From contig WHUA01000006.1 in NCBI GenBank assembly GCA_009377445.1, forward strand, positions 1 to 64,000: a DNA stretch of 64,000 bases, read 5' to 3'. The position numbers and the translations under genes were made by a program. Positions 38,306-46,430 of this stretch are shown here, piece by piece (position 1 is the stretch's first letter; each line of letters opens with the position of its first letter). The stretch is from Alphaproteobacteria bacterium (GTDB lineage: Bacteria; Pseudomonadota; Alphaproteobacteria; UBA8366). The notes beneath the pieces are model-generated. The model saw only the letters and a list, made by a program, of their open reading frames with translations. It did not search any database and was not told where the DNA came from.

Positions 38306-38685
38306 GCGAGCCGGACGACGACAGGGAGACCCTCCGGGCCAAGATCCACGCGGGCGAGCTGCGCATCGCGGAGATCAACGCGCGGCTCGCCTACAACACG
38401 GGCCAGATGCACGCCGTGATCGACGGGCTCCGCGACGACCCCGAGCATGTGGAGCTGCTGCGCGCCCGCGCCTGGGCCCAGGCCGGGGCGACGACCCTCT
38501 TCATGCGCGAGGGCAAGATCGTCGGCATGCCGCCCGGCTGGCCGGAGGGCGTGAGCGGCGACGAGTTCGTCGCGGCGGACATCGCCCGGCGCAAGGAGGC
38601 CTACGGTCCCGCGACGCCCGACCGGGTCGAGGAGCCCGACAAGCCGAGCCCGGCGGTCGAGCGCTTCCGGCGGATGCTGGGATGA
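38302..38685 (+). CDS. Hypothetical phage-region protein
   Basis: 127 residues, coupled by ATGA to both neighbours. The first 60 residues form a charged helix. The rest includes 'MREGKIVGMPPGWPEGVSGD' and 'ERFRRMLG'. No family recognised. It is likely a phage accessory protein because of its place in the coupled run after the terminase. Confidence 0.55.
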   Translation: MSEPDDDRETLRAKIHAGELRIAEINARLAYNTGQMHAVIDGLRDDPEHVELLRARAWAQAGATTLFMREGKIVGMPPGWPEGVSGDEFVAADIARRKEAYGPATPDRVEEPDKPSPAVERFRRMLG

Positions 38686-38876
38686 GCGGCCCGCGACGGC
38701 GGCGGCGGCCTGGAGCCAAGCAACCCGCCCGCGACGCCCACGCCGCCTACTACCGGCCCGCCCGCCAAGAACGGACGTGCATGCGCTGCGGCGTCCGCTT
38801 CCGCAGCCAGGGTGCACACAATCGCATGTGCGACCCCTGCCGCCGCCTGGGCGTCAGCCCGTTCGAGCCGGGGTAA
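38682..38876 (+). CDS. Small putative zinc-ribbon protein
   Basis: 64 residues with an Arg-rich start and two Cys pairs, 'CMRCGVRF' and 'CDPCRRLG', spaced as in a zinc ribbon. Many phages carry such small DNA-binding proteins next to packaging genes. Starts at an ATGA overlap with the gene before it. Confidence 0.6.
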   Translation: MSGPRRRRRPGAKQPARDAHAAYYRPARQERTCMRCGVRFRSQGAHNRMCDPCRRLGVSPFEPG

Positions 38877-39064
38877 CTTCCTAGTCATGGTTAACCTCAA
38901 ACCTTCCTTAACCGTCGCTGGGATATCGTCTATACGCTTGCGCGGGAGAATACCCGCGCCATTCGTTGTAAGCCAAACACCGTATCTTCTTGGTTATTTC
39001 CGTTTTCGAAGGTTTGCCACTATATTGAGGCCTAGTATACGTCCCGAAACTCAATGGGTGAGGC

Positions 39065-39826
39065 GTGCGGACCGACAAGAGACATCCCAAGGCGCTGCGA
39101 CAAGACCCGATCGTTAAGGCGCTATTCGAGGTCCGGTTCAAATCAGATGTGGGGGCTCTCGCGGACTTACTCCCCGGACTGCTCTATTCCGCGTTAAGAG
39201 ACCGTTTCGCGAAAGTTGAAACTTTGCCGCCAAGCGAACTGCCCAAGGCCGTCCGAGCTCAACTACCTAACGCGCCATACCAGGGATTGAAGCGCCTAGT
39301 CGGCAAAGGCATAAACTTGAGTATCGCTGAGCAGGCATTCGTGGTGGAGATGATAAGACCCTATTGGGGATGGGAGCGCTTCAGCGAACTCTTGTATGGT
39401 GTGATTTCAGCCGTAAAACAAACGGGGATTATTGGTGAGGTAGAGCGCACCTCGATCCGTTATCAGAATATACTGACCGGGCAGTCTGACCCTGCTGATC
39501 TCTCAGGTCTAGATGTTGATATCAGGGTAGGAAACTACAAACTGCTGGGATCGGGTCTTCAGTTACGCGTTGAAACTGAGAGTAACGGGCACAGAACAAT
39601 TATCCAGCTAACAGGGGGAGCGACAGCCACGGTTTCCAATGAAGGTAAGAAAGCTGCGCTGACTGGATTGTTGATAGATGTTGATACTCTCAAGATTGGC
39701 CCTATCCCTTCGTTCTGGAATGATTATCGAGAAATTGTCGATAGATTGCATGACACCGAGAAAGATATCTTCTTTAGCCTGCTAAATGACGAGACAGTCA
39801 AACTGTTGGACCCCATCTGGGAATAG
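39065..39826 (+). CDS. TIGR04255 family protein
   Basis: 253 residues, GTG start. The start 'QDPIVKALFEVRF' and the C-terminal 'LHDTEKDIFFSLLNDETVKL' match the TIGR04255 pattern ('PIxEAxFEIRF ... FxxxxTDExxxxLE'). The family is widespread, sporadic and often found in mobile or defence-rich regions; its biochemical activity is not established. GC content is far lower than that of the phage genes before it and the core genes after. It leads a tight three-gene unit. Confidence 0.75.
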   Translation: MRTDKRHPKALRQDPIVKALFEVRFKSDVGALADLLPGLLYSALRDRFAKVETLPPSELPKAVRAQLPNAPYQGLKRLVGKGINLSIAEQAFVVEMIRPYWGWERFSELLYGVISAVKQTGIIGEVERTSIRYQNILTGQSDPADLSGLDVDIRVGNYKLLGSGLQLRVETESNGHRTIIQLTGGATATVSNEGKKAALTGLLIDVDTLKIGPIPSFWNDYREIVDRLHDTEKDIFFSLLNDETVKLLDPIWE

Positions 39827-39835
39827 GTATTCAAG

Positions 39836-40177
39836 ATGACCGACGTTCAAGCGTACAGCTCATCGCAAACGGCACAAACCGCTATGAGCGCGCTAGCGTT
39901 CCTTGCATGCATGCAAACTGCATCACCACTCGCGATAAACTATATGTCCGCAGCGGCCGTAGATCGTCCTGCGCAAGAGTTCCAAATCGAGTATGAACTC
40001 AGCGACTCCTCCGGCAATCAGGACGCCGACATAAACACCGACGAGATTTCTGACGCGCTGCTGTTTGCCGAAATGGAGCAGCTCTTCAAAGCCCTCAACG
40101 AATCACAGACGCCTGTTGAACCCGAATTTCAGTCGGCGTTGTATTCTAACCGTTCTGAGATGTACTCGTTGTTCTAG
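39836..40177 (+). CDS. Unknown protein, second gene of TIGR04255 operon
   Basis: 113 residues. A weakly hydrophobic N-terminal third ('TAMSALAFLACMQTASPLAI') is followed by an acidic tail rich in Asp/Glu ('EYELSDSSGNQDADINTDEI'). I recognise no family. It starts 9 bp after the TIGR04255 stop, and the third gene begins immediately after its own stop, so the three are one unit. Confidence 0.6.
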   Translation: MTDVQAYSSSQTAQTAMSALAFLACMQTASPLAINYMSAAAVDRPAQEFQIEYELSDSSGNQDADINTDEISDALLFAEMEQLFKALNESQTPVEPEFQSALYSNRSEMYSLF

Positions 40178-40801
40178 ATGTCGTCCGACGAGTTGGAACA
40201 AGATTCGCTGGTGGGCCGCCTAGAGCGGATCTTTCCGTATTACCTAAACGCCGCCGATAAGAAGGCACTATACGAAGCACTTCGCAATTATCCCGCCAAC
40301 AAACACTACTTCTCTGCAAGCTGGGAAGGACCAGCGGAACCTCTTCAGGGCGACGCGTGGAACGGCTTCACGAAGCTAGATTTCCAAACAGCAGATCGCC
40401 TCAAGATCGCTGGCCTCATCCTCTCGAATAGCTGTGATATTGACGAAGCAAACGCGTCATTGCGCGACAGAAACGTGCTGTTTGCACCCATTGTAGCTCT
40501 AAGCGCATACGAAGACCGTCTTCGGCGTCTACCTGACTTGAACGCGGAACGTATTGCGGCCCACGTTGATGCCATTCGTAAGCAAACAAAGACCGATGTC
40601 TTTTATCTCCCTGCGTCAACCAATACACCGGAAGCGATCGTTTTATTTGATGACATCACCGCGCAACCATTGAGCAATTTTGCGGAAACAGAAGAAAGGA
40701 AGAGACTTTTCAGCCTCAATAACTATGGCTTCTACGTACTGCTGATGAAGCTATCCATCCACTTCACTCGATTTGGAGAGGAATTGCAGAGACAAGGCTA
40801 G
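40178..40801 (+). CDS. Unknown protein, third gene of TIGR04255 operon
   Basis: 207 residues. A distinctive motif 'IAGLILSNSCDIDEANASLR' resembles the 'I-L-S/T-Q-S/D-C-D-I/L' strand seen in several uncharacterised bacterial proteins, where the Cys-Asp pair may be functional. It appears soluble with alternating helices and strands. Low GC, as in the two genes before it. The job is unknown; partner in the TIGR04255 unit. Confidence 0.6.
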   Translation: MSSDELEQDSLVGRLERIFPYYLNAADKKALYEALRNYPANKHYFSASWEGPAEPLQGDAWNGFTKLDFQTADRLKIAGLILSNSCDIDEANASLRDRNVLFAPIVALSAYEDRLRRLPDLNAERIAAHVDAIRKQTKTDVFYLPASTNTPEAIVLFDDITAQPLSNFAETEERKRLFSLNNYGFYVLLMKLSIHFTRFGEELQRQG

Positions 40802-40922
40802 CCCCTCGAGTGCGGTCTCACCACCTTTCAGCGCCGCGTCGTCCGCGACCGGGGCGGGCGGGTGGTCGGTGGGATCGAGAGGAGGTAGGGGCGAGCGCGA
40901 TGGCCCGCCCCGTCGTGATCAT

Positions 40923-41108
40923 CTAGACCCTGGCCCTTTCAATGCGTTCTCTGATGCCACGCAAGTAGGCCTCGCACGCCGTTAGCTGATCGGGGGTCTG
41001 CCGCTCCTTGCAGAGTATGATGGCCAACTCCAGTGCCATCCGCTTTGCTGGCCGCAGTCGGCAGCCGTGCTGCAGCTCATACTCTATCGCCGCCTCGATA
41101 ACCGCCAT
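40923..41108 (-). CDS. Small helical protein
   Basis: 61 residues, mostly alpha-helical, with 'AVIEAAIEYELQHGCRLRPA' and 'ACEAYLRGIRERIERARV'. No family match. It is transcribed towards the TIGR04255 unit and starts just beside the large hairpin at 41119. It could be a small regulator. Confidence 0.45.
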   Translation of the reverse strand: MAVIEAAIEYELQHGCRLRPAKRMALELAIILCKERQTPDQLTACEAYLRGIRERIERARV

Positions 41109-41118
41109 GTCTGGCTCC

Positions 41119-41160
41119 TTCTATCAAGCGCCCGCTTCATCGCGGGCGCGCTTGATAGAA
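41119..41160. repeat. Strong hairpin
   Basis: Perfect 12-bp arms TTCTATCAAGCG (41119-41130) and CGCTTGATAGAA (41149-41160), extended inside by CCCGC/GCGGG with a 2-base bulge. It lies between the start of a minus-strand gene and the plus-strand gene at 41297. It may be an operator, an attachment-like site or a bidirectional terminator. Confidence 0.6.
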
Positions 41161-41174
41161 CCAAATGCGTCTGC

Positions 41175-41231
41175 TGCGTTCACGTGCGCTAATCCAGCTA
41201 ATTTTTCCCGTGATTGGCGCACGTGAACGCA
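41175..41231. repeat. 15-bp perfect inverted repeat around an AT-rich loop
   Basis: Arms TGCGTTCACGTGCGC (41175-41189) and GCGCACGTGAACGCA (41217-41231) flank 27 bases containing the AT-rich AATTTTT. It is 14 bp after the previous hairpin and upstream of the gene at 41297. The tandem palindromes look like a regulatory or replication/recombination site. Confidence 0.62.
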
Positions 41232-41296
41232 AGCGCCCGGCTGTGCTTCCTTGGGCTTGCGCGACGTTGCGCGCCATCAAACGAGGAGTAGCTGAT

Positions 41297-41545
41297 ATGG
41301 ACTTTGGCAAAGAGATGTCCGACATCCACCGTCGGGTCGAGGCCTATTGCAATGCACTCAACCTAGCCTCGGCGCTTCGCGAGCGCATTACGGAGGGCGA
41401 CCACTATGTTGGCGAGGAGCAGTTCGCCGACTTTGTGCATGTCATCATCGCGGCGGCGAGATACAATCCCAGGGACGTCATCGACATTCTTGAGAACCTA
41501 GTGCAGATCGAGATGGAGCGTCAGGAGCTCGACGAGGCGGCCTAG
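41297..41545 (+). CDS. Small acidic hypothetical protein
   Basis: 82 residues. ATG 41297 is preceded by GAGGAG, so I prefer it to the longer frame from 41165 that would cross the inverted repeat. Sequence is helical and acidic ('EQFADFVHVIIAAARYNPRD', 'LVQIEMERQELDEAA'). No family recognised. A strong hairpin follows its stop by 19 bp. Confidence 0.55.
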   Translation: MDFGKEMSDIHRRVEAYCNALNLASALRERITEGDHYVGEEQFADFVHVIIAAARYNPRDVIDILENLVQIEMERQELDEAA

Positions 41546-41563
41546 CCCTCGACGCCAACGACA

Positions 41564-41593
41564 AGACCCCCGCTGGGCGACCGGCGGGGGTCT
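41564..41593. terminator. Hairpin, likely terminator
   Basis: AGACCCCCGC and GCGGGGGTCT form a perfect 10-bp, GC-rich stem with a 10-base loop just after the gene at 41297. There is no clear T tract. Confidence 0.5.
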
Positions 41594-41688
41594 GCTGCGC
41601 TCCGATCTGCGCCGCAGTTGTTGATTGCCGCCACCATGCGGCCCGGCGACAGTTCCCGAACATTCCAGAACAAGGGAGCTGCACTCTC

Positions 41689-41985
41689 ATGACTCAGATT
41701 GACGCCTACCACGCGGAGCTTGCCCGCCAAATCGCCGCTCAGGTAGTGGCGGAGTTGCCCAGGGAGCTCGCCGTCCAGGTCGCGGCAGAGCTGCGCGACG
41801 ACCCGTCAGTTCAATCACCTTGGCTGAACTCCGAGCAGGCCGCTACCTACCTGGGCTTGGAGCCACGCGGTCTTGAGTCCATGCGCCGCGAGCGGCGCGG
41901 CCCCAAGTTCTCCCGCATCGGCAATCGCATCGTGCGGTACCACGTGGCCGATCTCGACGCTTGGCTGCGGGAGCATGCGCGGTGA
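41689..41985 (+). CDS. Excisionase-like helix-turn-helix protein
   Basis: 98 residues. An N-terminal helical half is followed by an HTH_17/Xis-type winged helix: 'WLNSEQAATYLGLEPRGLES', 'MRRERRGPKFSRIGNRIVRY', 'DLDAWLREH'. Such proteins direct excision or act as small regulators in integrative elements. It lies beside the tRNA-Thr site, where one would expect element-end genes, but no integrase is visible. Its stop overlaps the next start. Confidence 0.8.
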   Translation: MTQIDAYHAELARQIAAQVVAELPRELAVQVAAELRDDPSVQSPWLNSEQAATYLGLEPRGLESMRRERRGPKFSRIGNRIVRYHVADLDAWLREHAR

Positions 41986-42197
41986 GGCGCGCGAAGAGCA
42001 AGCGATTGGAGATGCGCGCGCGCCGGGCAGCGCGGCGGCTTGGCGAGCACGTCCAGAAGTCGCGGCTGCGCACAACCAGCATCGACAACCTGGGCGGCTA
42101 CAGGGTCGTCAGCGACGGCGGCATCGTGCTCGCCGGGCAGCGGTACGAACTGGCGCTAGCGGGCCTTCTGGAGCGGTACGAGATAGGCCGTGCCTGA
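41982..42197 (+). CDS. Small basic protein, phage/element end
   Basis: 71 residues from a GTG (41982) that overlaps the upstream TGA (GTGA). Arg/Lys-rich first half ('RRAKSKRLEMRARRAARRLG'), then 'GGYRVVSDGGIVLAGQRYEL' with a terminal helix. No family recognised. It ends 31 bp from the tRNA-Thr 3' exon. Confidence 0.5.
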   Translation: MRRAKSKRLEMRARRAARRLGEHVQKSRLRTTSIDNLGGYRVVSDGGIVLAGQRYELALAGLLERYEIGRA

Positions 42198-42228
42198 CGA
42201 TCACCGTTGCCACATTTGGGGGGGGAAG

Positions 42229-42520
42229 TGGTGCCGCCGGAGTGAATTGAACACTCGACCCCACCCTTCGTACCAGCTACCGCTTTCGCGGCCCCCAAGC
42301 GGGGTTTGTGGTCTGGACCATCCCTTGACCGTGTCGCCTCTCGGCGATGTAGGCCCCGCCCGTCTGGCCTCTACACCTTCCCATCGCTGGGCTTGGCTCG
42401 GGATCGCCGTCGGCACGACCCGGACGGTTTCCCCGAATTTGAGCGGTCTTCATCCCGGCGTTTCCGCCGGGCGAGGCAAGTGAATACCAAGGGTGTGCTC
42501 TACCTCTGAGCTACGGCGGC
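42229..42520 (-). tRNA. tRNA-Thr(GGT) interrupted by a group I intron
   Basis: Exon 1 (42520-42486) holds the acceptor 5' strand GCCGCCG, the D arm (GCTC/GAGC) and CACCC TTGGT. Exon 2 (42268-42229) holds AA, GGGTG, a five-base variable loop, the T arm GAGTG-TTCAATT-CACTC, CGGCGGC, A73 and an encoded CCA. Joined, they give a 75-nt cloverleaf with a CACCC/GGGTG anticodon stem and loop TTGGTAA, anticodon GGT. All stems pair perfectly. The break lies between U36 and A37, the position used by group I introns in other bacterial tRNAs. It reads against the neighbouring core genes. Confidence 0.9.
42269..42485 (-). other. Group I intron (IC3-like), 217 nt, no ORF
   Basis: Minus-strand hallmarks in order: P2 hairpin CCCGGCG-GAAA-CGCCGGG (42471-42454); P/Q-type element CAAATTCGGGGAAACC (42441-42426); R element AAGGTGTAGAGGCCAGACGG (42379-42360); a CGCC-GAGA-GGCG hairpin; S element AAGGGATGGTCCAGACCAC (42326-42308); a P9-like CCGC-GAAA-GCGG hairpin (42291-42280); terminal G at 42269. 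P7 would pair GGCCA with TGGTC. The 5' exon ends in U, and GCC in the intron can act as a short guide for GGU, as in Azoarcus. The layout closely follows the small tRNA introns of Azoarcus and related proteobacteria. It should self-splice. Confidence 0.88.
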
Positions 42521-42614
42521 TTGACTCCTGGCTCCCCCAGCCGCTCCCCCGAGCGATGCGGAAACCCCAAAACTCTAGTATAAACAACCCCTTATCGCTT
42601 CACGCCTGGAGCTT

Positions 42615-42649
42615 ACCAAGGGTGTGCTCTACCCCTGAGCTACGGCGGC
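42615..42649 (-). pseudogene. Orphan 5' half of a second tRNA-Thr(GGT)
   Basis: The 35 bases from G1 to U36 match exon 1 of the intron-split gene with a single difference in the D loop (GGGG against GAGG), followed by AA of the anticodon loop, then unrelated sequence. No 3' half follows. It sits 94 bp upstream of the split gene in the same direction, so the pair looks like an integration or recombination scar. Confidence 0.8.
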
Positions 42650-42668
42650 GCCCGAGAAGGAGTGCCGC

Positions 42669-42697
42669 CTTATGCCATAGGGTCCGGGGTGGTGCAA
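42669..42697 (-). promoter_or_regulatory. Promoter upstream of the tRNA-Thr 5' half
   Basis: Minus strand TTGCAC (42697-42692), 17 bases, CATAAG (42674-42669), with the tRNA 5' end about 20 bases further on. It is a reasonable sigma-70-type promoter that could drive the fragment and read on into the intron-containing gene. Confidence 0.5.
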
Positions 42698-42797
42698 GGC
42701 ATCTGAGGCCGGCGGCCTCGCCCGTCCGAACGCCTTGCGCTACCCTGCGAATGCGGGTATCGGGGTGGCCCGACTCAAGCGCTCCCGAACGGCCGAC

Positions 42798-42986
42798 ATG
42801 GGCGACGACGACAGTAAGAACGGTCCCCGCAAGGGGAAGAAGGGGGAGGCGGCCGAGCGCGGGCGCCGGCGCCGCGAGGCCGAGCAGTTGCGCGCCAACC
42901 TGTTGAAACGCAAAGAACAAACCCGAGGCCGCCCCGATCGGAAGCCGCCGCCGGGCGAGCCCGGCAAAGTCCCCGGCGACGGTTGA
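42798..42986 (+). CDS. Small charged protein upstream of murA
   Basis: 62 residues, almost all charged ('MGDDDSKNGPRKGKKGEAAE', 'REAEQLRANLLKRKEQTRGR'). Short proteins with 'LRxNLxKRKxQxR' are found beside murA in many alphaproteobacteria and are of unknown function. ATG 42798 is preferred to the upstream open frame. Confidence 0.65.
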   Translation: MGDDDSKNGPRKGKKGEAAERGRRRREAEQLRANLLKRKEQTRGRPDRKPPPGEPGKVPGDG

Positions 42987-43182
42987 ACGCGCGGCCGCCT
43001 TGTGATCGCCATAGTCATCGGCTAGTCATGCGTGCAATCCCGGCCTGCCGCCGGGGCCGGCGGCACGGGCATCGGCGACCGCCTTGCTGTAGCTTCGAGG
43101 GCTCGAGGTCGATCGCATGACGCCACCGGATACCGGCTCCGTCTCCCCGCGGGCGGCCGACCCTTTTCCAAGGATGTCGGGA

Positions 43183-44466
<1,284 letters not shown>

Positions 44467-44476
44467 CGAGTGCACG

Positions 44477-44917
44477 ATGACAAGTGGACAGGGGGCCGCG
44501 GGGCGTCCGCGGCTGTCGGCGCGAAGTATCGGGGACCTCGCGGTCATCGCCGCGTTGCTGCAGGACGCGATCGTGCCGCTCGGCGACATGGCGTATATCG
44601 CGGACGAGCGCAGCTTCGTCATGGCGCTCAACCGCTTTCGCTGGGAGGCGCGCGAAGGCGCGCCTAGCCGTGAGCGCATCCATTCCGGTCTGCGCTTCGA
44701 CGCCGTCGAACGCGTGCGCTACCGCGGCATCCGGCGGACCGACCGAGGCCGGTTTCTTTCCCTCCTCACGATCTCCTGCGACGACGGGATCGTCGTCCTG
44801 CATTTCTCGGGCGGCGGCATGATCCGTCTCGAGGTGGACGGCTTGCGCTGCGCGCTGGAGGATTTCGGCGAGCCGTGGCCGACGCCGTCCACGCCGGTGC
44901 ACGACGCGGCTGGTTGA
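44477..44917 (+). CDS. DUF2948 family protein
   Basis: 146 residues with the family pattern 'DLAVIAALLQDAIVPLGDMA' and 'NRFRWE'. DUF2948 genes sit directly after murA in alphaproteobacteria and are of unknown function. The next gene of the usual order, hisD, is displaced by about 8.9 kb here. Confidence 0.88.
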   Translation: MTSGQGAAGRPRLSARSIGDLAVIAALLQDAIVPLGDMAYIADERSFVMALNRFRWEAREGAPSRERIHSGLRFDAVERVRYRGIRRTDRGRFLSLLTISCDDGIVVLHFSGGGMIRLEVDGLRCALEDFGEPWPTPSTPVHDAAG

Positions 44918-45012
44918 GTGCGCCGCTGGCGTCCCGGGAATTTGCCGCCTGTCGGTGATCGCGGGTAAGCTTCGGCTATTCCCGACGACACCGAACCGAC
45001 CTGGAGGCCACC

Positions 45013-46386
45013 TTGACGATAACGGCTGAACTCGTGGAGCGCCTGCGCGCCACGCGCGTAAAGGATTTGCCGCCGGCCGCCCTCGATATCGCCAAGCAGG
45101 TCTGCCTCGATGGCCTGGGCGTGATGATCGCCGGCGCGGGGGAGCCGCTCGGCCTCGGGCGCATCACCTTCGAGTACACGCGCCAGCTCGGCGGCCCGGC
45201 GGACGCCAGCGTCATTGCCGGCGGCTTCAAGACCTCGGCTTTCAATGCGGCCTACGCCAACGGCACCCTCGGCCACGCGCTCGATTTCGACAATACCTGG
45301 TGGCCGCTCAACCATCCGACCTCGCCCACCCTGCCGGCCATCCTGGCGATCGCCGAGCGCGATGCGCTCGACGGCGCGGCGGTGCTGCGCGCAATCGTGC
45401 TGTCGTTCGAGGTGCAGGGCCGCATGCGCGTCGCGTCGGCCAGCGTCGAGGCGGGGAAGGGGTTCCACAAGCCGGGCGTCTCCGGCCTGATGGGCGCGGT
45501 GACGGGGGCGGGGCTCATGCTCGGCCTGAGTGCGGAACAGTTCCGCCGCGCGTACGGCCTCGCCGGATCGCGCGCCGGATCCATGTCGATCAACACCGGC
45601 ACCATGACAAAGTCGAGCCACAGCGGCCACGCCGCGCGCATGGGGGTGGAATGCGCAACTCTCGCCGGCCTCGGCTGGACGGCGGCGGAGGACGTCTTCG
45701 GCAAGGGCGGGTTCTTCCCGCTTTTCTATGGCGAGGCGCATAGCGACCCGTCGCTCTTCCTGAAGGATTTCGGCGATCCCTACCGCATGATCGATCCGGG
45801 CGTCGGCTTCAAGAAGCATCCCGCCAACTACTTCACGCACCGCCCGATCGACGCCGCGATCGAGCTTGCGACGCGGCATGACCTGAAGGCCGCGGACATC
45901 GACCGGGCCGTCGTCGATTTTCCGCGCTTCGACTACGTCAATCGGCCCGTGCCGGAGACGGGCCTCGACGGCAAGTTCAGCGTCCAGTATGCGACGGCGA
46001 TCGCGCTTCTCGACCGCAAGGTGAAGGTCGCGAGTTTTTCGGACAAACGGCGCTTCGCCGCCGACGTGGAAGATTTGCTGCCCCGGATCACGTTGAACAT
46101 GCGCGACGACATCCCGCGCAGCTTCCAGGACTGCTACGCTATCGTGCGCGTCACGACCCGGGACGGGCGCAGCCTCGAGCAGCGCTGCGACCGGCCGCGC
46201 GGCATGTGGGGCTTGCCGCTCACCCGCGACGAGCGGTTGGCCAAGTTCCGCGACTGCTGCGAAGGCGCGCTGAGCGCGGACCTGGTCGACCAGGTCATCG
46301 AGCGTGTGGAAGCCCTGGACGGCGCGGCGTCGGTCGCGCCCTTGATGGATATCGTCTGCCGGGCAAAGCCTGTTTTCCCGGAATAG
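45013..46386 (+). CDS. MmgE/PrpD family protein
   Basis: 457 residues. Start is TTG 45013, set by GGAGG about 7 bases upstream. MmgE/PrpD proteins are 2-methylcitrate dehydratase-like lyases. Family marks include 'DIAKQVCLDGLGVMIAGAGE', 'ANGTLGHALDFDN', 'GFHKPGVSGLMGAVTGAGLM' and 'FKKHPANYFTHRPIDAA'. The substrate is unknown. A second member follows 44 bp downstream, and an MFS exporter after that. Confidence 0.88.
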   Translation: MTITAELVERLRATRVKDLPPAALDIAKQVCLDGLGVMIAGAGEPLGLGRITFEYTRQLGGPADASVIAGGFKTSAFNAAYANGTLGHALDFDNTWWPLNHPTSPTLPAILAIAERDALDGAAVLRAIVLSFEVQGRMRVASASVEAGKGFHKPGVSGLMGAVTGAGLMLGLSAEQFRRAYGLAGSRAGSMSINTGTMTKSSHSGHAARMGVECATLAGLGWTAAEDVFGKGGFFPLFYGEAHSDPSLFLKDFGDPYRMIDPGVGFKKHPANYFTHRPIDAAIELATRHDLKAADIDRAVVDFPRFDYVNRPVPETGLDGKFSVQYATAIALLDRKVKVASFSDKRRFAADVEDLLPRITLNMRDDIPRSFQDCYAIVRVTTRDGRSLEQRCDRPRGMWGLPLTRDERLAKFRDCCEGALSADLVDQVIERVEALDGAASVAPLMDIVCRAKPVFPE

Positions 46387-46430
46387 CCCGCGGACGGCAA
46401 TCGGAATTTCTCAATCGGAGCGCTCTCTTC

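Noticed and set aside
42486..42649. Two copies of a 35-base repeat considered as a CRISPR array
   Set aside because: The repeats are tRNA 5' halves, only two copies, spacer of 94 bp, no cas genes.
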